Of a DNA stretch of 64,000 nt, positions 1 to 11,363 are shown piece by piece. Positions within the stretch are counted from its first letter, which is position 1, and each line of letters begins with the position of its first letter. The stretch comes from Metridium senile (lineage: Eukaryota; Cnidaria; Anthozoa; Actiniaria; Metridiidae), in the NCBI GenBank assembly GCA_949775045.1, contig OX459095.1:35392768-35456767 (forward strand), read 5' to 3'. The position numbers and the translations under genes were made by a program. The notes beneath the pieces are model-generated. The model worked only from the letters and a program-made list of their open reading frames with translations. It was not told where the DNA came from and ran no database searches.

Positions 1-137
1 TACTCTAAAATATACTAAAAACTTTCAAAATTTCTATTCCTATACCCTCGTTATTGTTTGTTCGTCTAGTTTGTGTTTCTTTCTTAGTTTTTGTTTGTAT
101 CTATACATATGTGACCGTGTGGTGTGTGTCCTTACGT

Positions 138-1169
138 TTAGGCTGACTGAGGAGGATCATTTTTGACAGACTGAACTGGTGTTGTTTGCAAAGGTTCCGG
201 CTCGATCTCTCTTCCAATGAGACTAATAATGTGCTGGGCATACTTGGGAGTGCAATTCTGTTTAATGGTTCTGATCTGTTTCTCCAACCATCTGTCAATG
301 TAATTCTGATTTGTTGCCTTAGTTGGTATGGCCTGTAGATTGGTTTCCACAGATGGAAGGCATCGAAAGAACCTCTGGCAATGGTGTTTTATGCTTTCTG
401 CTTTGTTTTTATCAACATGGAAATACTCAATGTTGTTTTGTTTAAGGACTTTGAAAAAGTCGGTAATCTTTTCAAGACAGATTATGAAGCTCTTTAAAGC
501 TGGAATCAAAGTCTGCGTCACAGCATTTGCGGCATTTTCTTGTGTTTCAGCTTGAGCTCCATGTGCAACAGCTTTTGCCATAGCAAGGTCTGACTTAGCA
601 AACTTTTTGGCTGCTTTTTGGCTGTCCTTGCTCAATACATAGCTCCAAGCCCCATGACGTTTCTTGTCAGCCTTCTTTTCAAGCGAATCTTTGTGCCTTT
701 TTAAGGTTTTCTGAAGATCTTTAAGCTCCATCATAACATTTCTAGTCTCATTCTCTCTTTGTTCAAGTGTTATCATGATATCTTGGTGCAAGTGGTTGAT
801 GGTTTTACACAGCTCTGTACCGTATTGGACACTTTCGTTGATGCTGGAGAAACTCATCCGTAATAGGTCGGGCTCTAATTGGATATAATAATCAAGAAAC
901 TCATCTATGATAGATATAAGCTTCTTGCAAAGTGGAATCACGCCACTCATGTAAACTTTGGCATCATTACGTGTCTCATCGCGAATCTCTCTAAACTTGA
1001 CTGCAGCATCTTCATTGGTTCCCACAGCATACTCGACGTAGAGCTGTCTTAGACACATAGAAAACGCTCGCATGTTCTCTGGCACTTCTTCGATGGCTTT
1101 TTCAAGCTTGGCCAATGGTCTGCTATATGCATCCTTGTCTCTGCTCACCAAATCTTTGTTATGAGCCAT
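138..1169 (-). CDS. Alpha-helical protein, possible pore-former family, type 1 (copy A)
   Basis: A 343-residue, intron-free reading frame starting M-A-H-N-K-D. It is almost entirely helical and charged, with no signal peptide and no catalytic motif that I recognise. The closest match is the copy at 16442-17506. It is distantly related in layout to the gene at 2575-3660: the shared pattern is an N-terminal P-x-x-M-x-x-F-S helix, then N-D-A-x-V-Y, then a central H-x-D-x-M-x-x-L-x-Q-R-E helix. At the point where the other family has a hydrophobic hairpin, this one has a lysine/alanine-rich stretch. The last residues differ from copy B because a 4-bp difference near 144-148 shifts the frame, so the basic tail ending T-V-T-Y-V is lost. 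A partner role with the type 2 protein is inference. Confidence 0.8.
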   Translation of the reverse strand: MAHNKDLVSRDKDAYSRPLAKLEKAIEEVPENMRAFSMCLRQLYVEYAVGTNEDAAVKFREIRDETRNDAKVYMSGVIPLCKKLISIIDEFLDYYIQLEPDLLRMSFSSINESVQYGTELCKTINHLHQDIMITLEQRENETRNVMMELKDLQKTLKRHKDSLEKKADKKRHGAWSYVLSKDSQKAAKKFAKSDLAMAKAVAHGAQAETQENAANAVTQTLIPALKSFIICLEKITDFFKVLKQNNIEYFHVDKNKAESIKHHCQRFFRCLPSVETNLQAIPTKATNQNYIDRWLEKQIRTIKQNCTPKYAQHIISLIGREIEPEPLQTTPVQSVKNDPPQSA

Positions 1170-1254
1170 CTGTATTTATTGGAAACATATTTCAGAATTA
1201 GTTGTATGCAACCAATCTCATGGTCTCTTCTATTTCAGAGGATCAAGTATGTGT

Positions 1255-1420
1255 ATACTCGTATCATGAGGCTCTCTCTTTGGAACACTTTGCCTCTAGA
1301 ACCTCGGGAACATTACACAAAGCACTTCTTTTTTTAATTTTAGCTATTTTTGTGTGTTACTTTTGTAAAGCGCTACAAGATATCATGGGGTGTGCTATAT
1401 AACAAATTGATAACTATTAT
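1255..1420 (+). mobile_element. 3' tail of a non-LTR retroelement (copy A)
   Basis: The plus strand encodes a short R-L-S-L-W-N-x-L-P-like piece, typical of the C-terminus of LINE polyproteins. It is followed by a gcgctacaagatatcatggg tail running into a microsatellite. The same piece lies at 17590-17750, so it predates the duplication. Confidence 0.45.
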
Positions 1421-1484
1421 TATTATTATTGTTGTTGTTGTTGTTGTTGTTATTATTATTATTATTGTTGTTGTTGTTGTTGTG

Positions 1485-1517
<33 letters not shown>

Positions 1518-1690
1518 GTTATTATTATTAATATTATTATTATTATTATTGTTATTATTATTATTATTATTATTGTTGTTGTTATTGTTATTATTATTAA
1601 TATTATTATTATTATTATTGTTATTATTATTATTATTATTATTGTTGTTGTTGTTATTATTATTGTTATTGTTATTGTTATTATTTTAAC
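1417..1690. repeat. (TTG/TTA)n microsatellite
   Basis: About 270 bp of interspersed TTG and TTA triplets. Every reading frame across it is low-complexity (poly Leu, Ile/Val or Thr/Ile) and none is a gene. The matching array in unit B (17760-17940) differs in length and triplet order. Confidence 0.95.
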
Positions 1691-1974
1691 TATCGACATT
1701 GGAGAGAAGAAATAACAATGTGTTTGATAATCTTCTGTGCTGTGTTACTTTTGTGTGTCTTGTGTTGTTTTAGTAAAGGTCATGTGTTACTGTTTCCCTG
1801 TTTGTTTTGTTATGTTTCGTTTTTTGTCTGCGGTTTATACGTTGTTGTTTTCATATGAAATCATCTCTATTGGTTCGTTTTGTCAACTATGGTCTACCAT
1901 GCATCCTCGTGGAGGTTGATGTTAAATGTTTTGAACGATTCTTCAATTGGTGATAAACCGACACAGGTAATTGC

Positions 1975-2155
1975 AAGAAAAAATAGAAGAAGAAAAGGAA
2001 CATGAAAAGTATTGCGAAGAAGAAAAAGAAGAAAAATAATAAGAAGAAGAAGTAGAAGAAGAAGAACAAGAAGAAGAACAAGAAGAACAAGAAGAACAAG
2101 AAGAACAGGAAGAACAAGAAGAACGAGAAGAACAAGAAGGACAAGAAGAAGTAAA
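1975..2155. repeat. GAA/GAACAA purine tract
   Basis: A strand-asymmetric purine run of aagaag and aagaacaag units. It is absent at the same place in unit B, so it is a post-duplication expansion. No gene is seen in it. Confidence 0.85.
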
Positions 2156-2483
2156 GTTGCAGCGAGGTAGAGTGCAACAGTACAAACACTATATCTATAA
2201 AATCAATTCAAATTACTAATGTAGTATTGGTTTTGCGTCATGACAATTTGTCACTGTCAAGGACAGGTTGTGACGAAATACTGTTTCCTTTTATTCGATG
2301 TTTCTAAGTGAATCAGTCGATTGAGTGTTATTTATTAACAATACTTGGTAGTAAGAGCTACCGAATAGGACACTCAAACATACAATAGCGGGAATGTTAT
2401 TACAATGCAACGTCTGTCTTTGTGTCAATATTACTTTTTTTTGAAATGGCGATATTTGTTTTTATGTTTAAGTTTATACAATA

Positions 2484-2600
2484 TATACAGTTCAAGCATA
2501 GACCTTGGAGCCTTCCGTGGCACATGTTTTTTTGGCAAGTATATTTCTCTTTTACGTATTATGTTATGTACAGTTTAAACATAGAACTTGGAGGTTTCCG
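2484..2600. repeat. 83-bp tandem repeat at the 3' end of the type 2 gene (copy A)
   Basis: Units beginning tatgtacagtttaaacatag overlap the stop codon of the type 2 gene. About two units are present here against about four in unit B (18452-18745). Confidence 0.7.
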
Positions 2601-3660
2601 TGGTACTTGTTTTCCAAGGGTTTGCTATTTCTCTTTGACGCTGTATTTGCCTCTTTAAATTGTCTCTTATCTTATATTGTGGTTTACGAAGGCGTTCGGT
2701 CATTCTCATCGCTTCAGTTAGTTTTCTATATAAATAGTCGTGGTCGATCTCTGTATCATCTTTACCATCGTCTGGACAAATACGTTGGAAGTCGGTCTTG
2801 ACGTCAGGAAGGACCCTTAGAAATTGTTGGCACTTGTCTGTGATATTATCGGCGTAGCTTTGTATCATTCTGTAAATGCATTCCAGTTGCTCTTCATTGA
2901 TATACCTTTCTCCTTTGCCATGGCATTTCATTATTTCACTTTCCATCTCTGAGAAAAATCCAGCCACACAGCCAAGTGCTTCGATGAATGCTGAAAGTGC
3001 TGGTTGAAGAGTCTCAGTTATCGCTATTGCTGCGTCGCCTTTACTTTTTGCGTGACATCCCTGCACTACGGCGTCTTTTCTGTCACTGTTTGCTGCAATA
3101 AATAACGCAGGGGCTACTATCAAATTGACACCGGGGACAAACGAAAACCCAATAGCCAATTTTCTTTTCAATGCAGCGGACTTTTCATATTCAGTTTTCT
3201 TGCTTTCAAACTCTTGTTGTAGGCCCACAAGCTGCATGGTGACTTCTCTGGCATCGTCCTCCCTTTGTTTTAAAGCAAGCATAAGGTCTTCGTGCATCAA
3301 TTTGGCCATTTCACATAGTTGCCTGCAGTTGATGAGCTCATCTAGCATTCCACGAAATTGCTGGAGCAGCTCTTCAAATGTGAGTTTTTTAAAGTAGTAC
3401 TCAAACAATCCGCCAATTTCTGACACCACCGTTTCAGAAACAGGGAGAATACCTGTCAAATAAACTAGGGCGTCGTTTTTGGTGCCATTGCGTAGTTCTT
3501 GGTATTTTCTGGAAGATTCTGGGTCATCATTCAAGGCGCTATCAACATAACGCATCTTCATAGCGTCCGAGAATGTCTTCATTTGTTTTGGCATTTCACT
3601 TAATGCTTGTTCAAGGCGCTTGTAGGTCAGTTGCTTTGTTACTTTAGGTGAAGCTGTCAT
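2575..3660 (-). CDS. Alpha-helical protein, possible pore-former family, type 2 (copy A)
   Basis: A 361-residue single-exon frame starting M-T-A-S-P-K. Residues 10-165 are predicted long amphipathic helices. Residues 168-190 form one strongly hydrophobic stretch with a P-G turn, and another long helical region follows to about residue 330. Two long helices bracketing a hydrophobic hairpin is the layout of ClyA/HBL-type alpha-pore-forming proteins; this is an analogy from layout, not a recognised family match. There is no signal peptide, so it would be made in the cytosol. It lies 1.4 kb upstream of the type 1 gene on the same strand, and the pair is duplicated together (18711-19817). Confidence 0.8.
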   Translation of the reverse strand: MTASPKVTKQLTYKRLEQALSEMPKQMKTFSDAMKMRYVDSALNDDPESSRKYQELRNGTKNDALVYLTGILPVSETVVSEIGGLFEYYFKKLTFEELLQQFRGMLDELINCRQLCEMAKLMHEDLMLALKQREDDAREVTMQLVGLQQEFESKKTEYEKSAALKRKLAIGFSFVPGVNLIVAPALFIAANSDRKDAVVQGCHAKSKGDAAIAITETLQPALSAFIEALGCVAGFFSEMESEIMKCHGKGERYINEEQLECIYRMIQSYADNITDKCQQFLRVLPDVKTDFQRICPDDGKDDTEIDHDYLYRKLTEAMRMTERLRKPQYKIRDNLKRQIQRQREIANPWKTSTTETSKFYV

Positions 3661-3904
3661 CTATTTGTCGACAATAGACAATACAAAAGGCTAGAATTAA
3701 CATTATTTGTTGAAAGGTATGACAAACAACACAATATTAAGGACCGAATGCCCCCACTTCATTATTATATTATTTTTAATTCATATTTTAATTGACCACT
3801 ACATCAAAATTATAGATTAGAATGACATAAACAAGAGTAAAATGAAGCACATTTCACAGTGTTCTTAGTTGTAATCACGACGTTCATTGAAGAATCGTTA
3901 TTCA

Positions 3905-3926
3905 TCGCGTTTTTATTGTTATTGTT

Positions 3927-3965
<39 letters not shown>

Positions 3966-4020
3966 ATTATTATAATTGTTGTTGTTGTTGTTGTTGTTGT
4001 TATTGTTGTTATTATATTGT
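3905..4020. repeat. (TTG)n microsatellite
   Basis: About 110 bp of TTG/TTA triplets. Unit B has a shorter, more broken version at 20050-20140. Confidence 0.9.
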
Positions 4021-4064
4021 TTTGTATGTTTTGTACGTGTGCGCTGTTCTGTTTTGTGCTAATT

Positions 4065-4356
4065 TTGTCACAGGTAGCCCAAGCTATCTGTCTGTGGTTT
4101 CATGTAAGCCTTCTATGAGAGAATATATGGTGGTTTTAAAAATATACAAAATATTTATAAATAATAAAAATAGACGTTCATACTTGTTTCTTGTGTTTTA
4201 TTTTGACTCCCTGTTATGTTTCAAGCCATTTGGAGCAGTATTGAGCGAGAATTGAACAATTGTCTCTCCCTCAATACTCGCTTGAATACTGCTCTAAATT
4301 GCTTGAAAATATAAGGGATACAAAAATATAAGCTTGGGCAGCCTGTGATTTTGTCT
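4065..4356. repeat. Inverted-repeat element, about 290 bp (copy A)
   Basis: The ends are gtcacaggtagcccaagct and its near complement agcttgggcagcctgtga. The centre is a second hairpin around ggagcagtattgagcgag. The same element is present in unit B at 20185-20470. No coding capacity is seen. Confidence 0.6.
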
Positions 4357-4449
4357 TCCCTCAGAACTAACGTCTTAGCATTAAGCATTACCTATATCAG
4401 CATATTTATAATATATAACAATATATAATAGCAATATGTCTATATGTAA

Positions 4450-4720
4450 GGCTGCGTTCATTATGAATGGCAGAGGGGGGGGGGGGGGGGGGGGGGGGGG
4501 GAGGGGGGGGGGGGGAGAAGTGAAATTTCAAAATACAGAAAAAAAAATATCCCAACACCCCCTCACAATTCTCAAAAAAGTTTAACAATCCCCCTCTCAA
4601 GAATAAAAAATTATCCACTCCCCACCTATACTGATAAAAAAATTCACATTGTAAATTTTTTCAAGATCCCCCCTCAATTTCATCTGCCCCCCCTCTGCCA
4701 TACATAATGAACGCAGCCTA
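4450..4720. mobile_element. MITE with poly-G core (copy A)
   Basis: Terminal inverted repeats of about 28 bp (aggctgcgttcattatgaat... and its complement ending gaacgcagcct) enclose about 270 bp with a long guanine run after the left end and cytosine-rich blocks on the right. The unit B copy is at 20568-20829. Confidence 0.75.
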
Positions 4721-5844
4721 ATAGATTTGTACTATACAAGGGGCATTTCTACTCACATCTTCATCAAATGTCTTTTCTTCGGCTGCGCATGCTTTTTTGT
4801 TCGGCATGTTTTAGCGTCTTCTGCTAGAGAAATAATGATCCTTTTTTACATTCTGATACGTTTGGCCAACAAATTATTTAGTCAATTCTGCTCAGTATTG
4901 ACATCGAGACGCACAAACGTATACTATATCCATTGAAACGAAATAATATTATTATTGTATAATACGTATAGGAAATACTACCGTTCGGAAATACTACCGT
5001 TCGAGAAGAATTCCTGTATTATAATATAGTACAATACGCGTATTTGATGAAAGTTGCTTTTAAGGTGGCTCGACTGAGTATTTTTGAAGGGCCACCGTCG
5101 CTGTTTGATCGCAAAGTACGTCGCGCGTATAGAAAAATAATTTCAAATTAATTTCCATAGCGAGTTCAGGCATAGACTGAAGTTTGTTCTGATGTTTCAA
5201 ATATTGCAATCGGAACTAGCAATAATTTTTTATGATAGAAAAGTAGTTTTGACAAATACGACAATTTTAGGCGAAATAGAGTTTTCTATAAAACCGCATT
5301 GATTGTTTCACAAACTTCAGATCAAGGTCTTCGTTGTTGCTGAAAATAAAAAATTTATATGGAGGCATTTTTGAATAAAACGCTTTTAAACATTTACACA
5401 ACAAATAAATTAAATTAATCAAGCATCCATTTCACTTGATCAAAAACATCACTACAAAAGCTCAGAAAAAGTTGCTTTTGGTCTCATTTGGTCAACAAAT
5501 GTCTTAGTTATCCGTCTGGCGAACATGAACGAAATCACTTCAGGCTATTAGGACATACATGATTTTTCGTTTGGTGAGATATAACTGCGCTTTTTCTTCT
5601 TTTGTCTAATATTGCACACATTTTTACAAAATATTTCAAAACTTAAAATTTCCTTGATGAATTTTTTTCTTACCGCAGCATTGGCTTTTTGAAATAGTTA
5701 CTCATCGAGCTCTGCAGTTTTATGACCATTGATAGATTGGAAGATATCGAAAATAATTCTCAAAATAGGTAAACTTTTCGACCGCTTACTCAAGGCTCGC
5801 ATTGTTTTGGTTGTCCGAGACCGCTATTGTCTATATTTTTTACT

Positions 5845-6219
5845 CAAGTTGTGAATTCCGATATGCATTGTCACCTCACAAACAACACTTGACTACCGTT
5901 CGTTTATAGCCGAGCAGCTTCGAGTGTGATCGTTTGAATATTATATTATAATGACAAAGGACGGTAACGCAATTCCAGCTGATATGCTGTACTTCGAATC
6001 TTTGCCCAGTGATTTTTCGCTTTTTATCAAGTTTAGTTAGAGGCATGTTATTCGAAGTACTGCATATCAGCTGGAATTGCGTTACAAGCACCCATCGTAA
6101 CCGTCCTTTGTCATTTATAATATAATATTCAAGCGATCACATTCGGAGCTGCTCGGCTAACGAACGGTAGTCAAGTGTTGTTTGTGAGGTGACAATGCAT
6201 ATCGGAATTCACAACTTAT
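5845..6219. repeat. Nested hairpin element, about 375 bp
   Basis: Arms beginning aagttgtgaattccgatatg are mirrored at 6060-6219, making a near-perfect foldback. It sits at the centre of the TTAA element next to the LINE tail. A 71-codon frame inside it is a by-product. Confidence 0.7.
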
Positions 6220-8950
6220 TTATTTATTTATTTATTTATTTATAATAACTTTATTTACAAGCAAAATAATAAAAAGTTTGCAAAAAGGGTGTTGCCAGGG
6301 AAGAACTAAATCCTCATATACGGCAACCCCCCCCCCCCCCTCACCCCAGAAAAAAAAAAATTATCAGAAAAAATTAAGAAACTATAAGCTATAAATATAT
6401 AAAATCGTTAAAAAGTCCTAAAAACTAATGAAAAATAGGATAAAATTTACATTGCACTAAAATGAAATAGGATACAAATTTAAAAAATTACTATGACTTA
6501 TTGAATAAATAGACTCTAAGGCCTTTCTTGAATTTACTTATGGAGTTACATTGAACTAAATGATCTGGCAGATTGTTCCATATACTAATATATCTTATAA
6601 AAAAGGAGTGTTTAAAAATGTTAGTTCTAGCATATGGTGTCCAAATTTTGTGGTCATGAGCAGACCTAGTACGACCTTTAGAGAATGTAAGGTAATTATG
6701 TAAATTAATTTTAGAAAAGCCATTTATAAATTTGAACAATTGAACTATGCTAAGAAATTCACGGCGAGAGTAAAGACTTGGCCAACCAAGGTATTCGATA
6801 CGTTCATTGTAGTCAATAGAACTGCCTAAAATCCATCTAGAGACATTCCTTTGTATTCTTTCAAGTTTATCCGATAGATATTGTTGGTGGGGATTCCATA
6901 CAGGGCACGCATACTCAATGATCGGGCGTACCATGGATTTATAGCCAGTAATAATCGCCTCTGAGCATTTTCCAAAAGTACGCTTTAATAGACCAAGAAT
7001 TTTGTTAGCTTTAGCGGCAACTGTAAGTATATGTGTTTTCCAAGATAAATCAGATGATAATGTCACTCCAAGGTGTTTATGGGTATGAACTTGGTCGAGT
7101 GATGTCGAGTTGATGTTGTAAGAACAAGGTGTTGGATTTTTTGCTCTTGTGATTCTCATGCTTTTGCATTTTGAAGCATTTATTTTCAAAAGCCATTTAT
7201 TACACCAAGCTGACATTTGTGATAAACTTTCTTGAATAGGACGAGTGACATCAGATGGTTTGTCAGAGTTGAACAATAGTGTGTCGTCAGCAAACATTTC
7301 ACTGGCACATGATAAATGGTTTGGAATATCGTTCACGTACAACAGAAACAGCATTGGTCCAACAATACTTCCCTGAGGTACTCCGGACGGCACCTTAGTC
7401 CAGTTCGAACTTTCACCCTCTAATACAACACGTTGATATCGTTCGTGCAGGAAGTCACTCAGCCACTCAAGAATTTGACCATGAATACCATATTGCTGTA
7501 ACTTTGAAATGAGATGTACATGCGAAACAGAGTCGAAAGCTTTTTCGAAATCCAAAAAGACGACATCTGATGTTTTGCCCTTATCCAGAGCTGATGCCCA
7601 TGTGTGAAATAACTGAATGAGTTGGGATGTACACGAAAGGCCAGCCCGGAATCCATATTGATGTTGACTGAGCAGAGTATGATCCTCGAGATAAGACAGG
7701 ATGTGGTTGGCAACAAGTTTTTCCAGGGTCTTCACAACCAGAGAAGTGAGAGAAATTGGTCGATAATTAGTGACAAGTTCTTTTTTGCCTTTTTTAAATA
7801 CTTTTTTAAGTAATGTTAGCACACTTCCAGTCGGATGGTAACTTTCCTCTGTTGAGAGACAAGTTGAATAGGCACGAAAGTGAAGTCGAAATTGAAGGAG
7901 CCGCCTCACGAAGCAATCGTGCTGTTACGCCATCAGGGCCAGTAGCTTTGTTGACATTCAGTCCAAGTAATAATTTCTCAACATTTGCACTAGAGCACAC
8001 AAGAACTGTAATGACATCATCAGTATAAAGTGATTGCGCATCAATATTTGAATCAGATCTAGTGGAAAATATCGATGCGAAAAAGTTATTAAATAGCTCG
8101 GCTTTTTCTTTGTCCGATGATGCTTCAACGTCACGATCGTCCCATTTCATGGTTAAAGGGATGGATTTATTCTTTGTTTTGGATTTGATGAATGACCAAA
8201 AACGCTTTGGATTTTTCGACTCAATTAGTGATTGGACATGTCTGTAGTAGCTTTTATTCAGTTCAGACTTTACTTTATTTCTCATCATTTTGTACTTGTT
8301 CCAGTCACTTTCGAGCTGGGTGGATTTAGCTTTCTTCCAAAGACGTTTTCTTTTATGAAATAATTTGCGAATTTCAGATGTAATCCATGGAACATTTTGT
8401 TTAGATTTTATAGTCTTTGATGGAATGTTATTATCAACAACTTTAAAGAAGGCACACATCCAATTATTCCATATATTGTCTATGCTATTGTCATCATTCA
8501 ATAAAGTGTCCCATGAGACTTTTGATAGTTCAAGACGAAAATTATCCCAATTTGCATTTTTGTAGTCGTAGATTTGTTTTGATGGTTGACATGGTCGAGT
8601 GATCTTACAATGTAAGTCAAAAGTGATAATATTATGATCTGAAGATCCAAGGCCATCATCAATCTTGATATTTTTTATATTCTCTGGTCGATTAGATATT
8701 ACTAGGTCCAGGACAGCATCTAGACGTGTTGGTCGATTAATGAGCTGAGAAAGGCCGAAAAAGTTCAAGATGTTATCGCAGAAGTGATCTGACAAGTTAT
8801 TAGGTTGAAGCGGGCTCTTTAAATCCCAATTAATATCTGGAAAATTAAAATCCCCCGTAAGAAGGATATTAACGTGTTCTGATATTAGTGATACTTTTTC
8901 CAATGACTTGGCTAGTCCTTCTACATAGTTTAAATCACTTGAAGGAGGGT
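6219..8950 (-). mobile_element. 5'-truncated non-LTR retrotransposon (Jockey/CR1/L2-like)
   Basis: The minus-strand element ends in a short AAAT/AAATA repeat (6219-6243) and starts abruptly inside its endonuclease region at about 8950, where it joins the right arm of the TTAA element. It encodes an endonuclease remnant and a reverse transcriptase. It is a dead-on-arrival LINE copy. Confidence 0.88.
6491..8950 (-). pseudogene. LINE endonuclease/reverse transcriptase, truncated and frameshifted
   Basis: The upstream part (7806-8950) keeps endonuclease motifs G-D-F-N-F-P-D-I-N-W and S-D-H-N, but lacks the N-terminal half of the domain. The downstream part (6491-7909) keeps reverse-transcriptase blocks: N-Y-R-P-I-S-L-T, F-L-D-F-E-K-A-F-D-S-V, G-V-P-Q-G-S-I-V-G-P and the catalytic F-A-D-D. 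The two parts are in different frames, with a shift near 7800-7815 just after W-K-C-A-N-I-T, so it cannot be translated as one protein. The C-terminal W-N-x-L-P segment before the 3' tail is preserved. Confidence 0.85.
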
Positions 8951-9734
8951 GAGTAAAAAATATAGACAATAGCGGTCTCGGACAACCAAAACAATGCGAG
9001 CCTTGAGTAAGCGGTCGAAAAGTTTACCTATTTTGAGAATTATTTTTGATATCTTCCAATCTATCAATGGTCATAAAACTGCAGGGCTCGATGAGTAACT
9101 ATTTCAAAAAGCCAATGCTGCGGTAAGAAAAAAATTCATCAAGGAAATTTTAAGTTTTGAAATATTTTGTAAAAATGTGTGCAATATTAGACAAAAGAAG
9201 AAAAAGCGCAGTTATATCTCACCAAACGAAAAATCATGTATGTCCTAATAGCCTGAAGTGATTTCGTCCATGTTCGCCAGACGGATAACTAAGACATTTG
9301 TTGACCAAATGAGTCCAAAAGCAACTTTTTCGGAGCTTTTGTAGTGATGTTTTTGATCCAGTGAAATGGATGCTTGATTAATTTAATTTATTTGTTGTGT
9401 AAATGTTTAAAAGCGTTTTATTCAAAAATGCCTCCATATAAATCTTTTATTTTCAGCAACAACAAAGACCTTGATCTGAAGTTTGTGAAACAATCAATGC
9501 GGTTTTATAGAAAACTCTATTTCGCCTAAAATTGTCGTATTTGTCAAAACTACTTTTCTATCATAAAAAATTATTGCTAGTTCCGATTGCAATATTTGAA
9601 ACATCAGAACAATTTTCAGTCTATGCCTGAACTCGCTATGGAAATTAATTTGAAATTATTTTTCTACGCCCGACGTACTTTGCGATCAAACAGCGACGGT
9701 GGCCCTTCAAAAATACTCAGTCGAGCCACCTTAA

Positions 9735-11363
9735 AATACCACAAGTGTGTAGCACGAATGGCAACTTTCATCAAATACAAGCGGTATTTTTCATTAATTC
9801 TTCGAGAATTTAGGTGGTATTTCCTTCTAATAATACATCTACATACAATACTTGTTTCTGAAATTAAAATATTCTAGTAAATAGCGAGTATAAACGCAAG
9901 TACAAATTGTAATCACAAAGTACCAACAATTTGTTATAAAACTAAGTTTTTTGCATTTCAAACATTGATTTCAAATTAAACAGATCTCAAACAATTGATT
10001 AATTGCACAAATTAAGAAAAATTGGAATTGAGTATTTTCTGTAGTTGTGTTATTAATGATGGTAATTGGATTGAGTGGAGTACAATTCGGTCTGTAATTA
10101 TACGAGTGATTACAAAATCGGACGACCGGCGTAGCGGGAATCCGATTTGTTTATCACGAGTATGATTACAGACAGAATTGGACGACACAAAGTTCGATTA
10201 CCAATTAATCATAACTATTACAATTTCAGATAAAATGTGTGGGGTTCCTAATAAAAATGACAGCAAAAATAGTTGAAAAAATCCTCCATTTTTGAAAAAA
10301 ACTCATTTTTTAATAATTTTCGTTGCTATAGTGATTTGTATCAATTTAGTGATTGGTTGATTAATCTGAAAGCAGTAAAACCATTGGCTCATAAAACTGT
10401 CCGATAACAACTGTCCGATAACAACTGTCCGATAACAACTGTCCGATTACAGCCAACTGTCCGATTACACTGTCCGACTACAACAACAAGATTGATTAGT
10501 GGAAAATAGAGCAGTCTGTCAACCAATAAGATTCGAGGAAATTGTAATGGTTATGATTAACGAAGATATAAAGTTTATATGGTAAACAATTTCTTCCTCG
10601 AAGTTCTTACAACATTATTGGCTAAGAGTGGTGTAGGATAACAAGCACCTACAATCATGTGCAAAATTGTTGTCACATTTTTATGAGCGTTTTTGTTTGA
10701 GTTTTGAAAAAATATACAAAATGTATCAATTTGATTTATAAACCCCCCTCCCCCCTGAGCAATGTTGATTGGTCTTTCAAATGACAACCGTTTCACATTC
10801 CCAAAATTACTCAACATTGATACGGGGGAGAGGGGGAAACTGAAAAATGATGTTGAAATATTTTTCATGTAAAAACCAGATAAAAACCAGTCCCAAGGTA
10901 TTTTGCACATGATTGTAGCTTTAAATTTGCATTCTCAATGAATTTTCATTTTGTTTTTATTTTATTTTTAGGTATGTATTTTGCCTATTTTGTCGTTTTC
11001 ATTTTATGATTGTTGTGCACCTATGGGCCACCGCAAAACTGCATGACATTGGTACTGAAAGGTTTGATATCTAACTTACTAATATGCAAGAATTCATAGA
11101 CTCTACATAATCAAGCAAGCGTGCGAAAACAACAATTTCGGCATGTTTTTCTAAACTATTTTAAACGTTTTTAAAATCTAATGGTCCGTCCCTAAGAAAT
11201 AAGTGACACAACACAAATCTTGATTGGCATAATATTTACAAATATTTGAATTTAAAAACTCAAACTAGATTCACTCTCATTAGTTAATCTAAATATTTCA
11301 TATTCAAATGTAAAATTGTTCTAGAAAGAAAACAAAACGGGAAAACAAAGGAAAATAATAACA
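9735..11363. other. AT-rich spacer shared with unit B
   Basis: No gene is seen. At 10049-10210 there is an inverted repeat (ggtaattggattgagtgga... mirrored); in unit B its right arm is deleted. At 10395-10480 short aactgtccgataac units repeat in tandem, with fewer in unit B. Short frames here carry no recognisable protein. Confidence 0.7.

Larger units (their letters stand above)
5060..9734. mobile_element. TTAA-flanked foldback DNA element, 4.67 kb, with nested insertions
   Basis: Unit B keeps the empty site (one TTAA near 21148). In unit A the TTAA is present on both sides (5060-5063 and 9731-9734) of an insert. The insert's ends are perfect inverted repeats starting GGTGGCTCGACTGAGTATTT. 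The inverted arms are long: about 780 bp each (5064-5845 and 8950-9730). No transposase is visible. TTAA duplication is the signature of piggyBac-type transposition and of some other TTAA-targeting families. The termini do not let me choose between these. Confidence 0.85.

Noticed and set aside
1350..1715. Several long frames in TTA/TTG, GAA, GTA and ACAA tracts (also 17709-18149, 24593-24980, 48731-49003)
   Set aside because: All are translations of microsatellites, with poly Ile, Val, Leu, Asn, Tyr or Thr content.
10575..10910. A 111-codon frame in the shared spacer
   Set aside because: The unit B version (21864-22106) is shorter with a different upstream frame, and the content is a mix of repeat-derived and hydrophobic residues.
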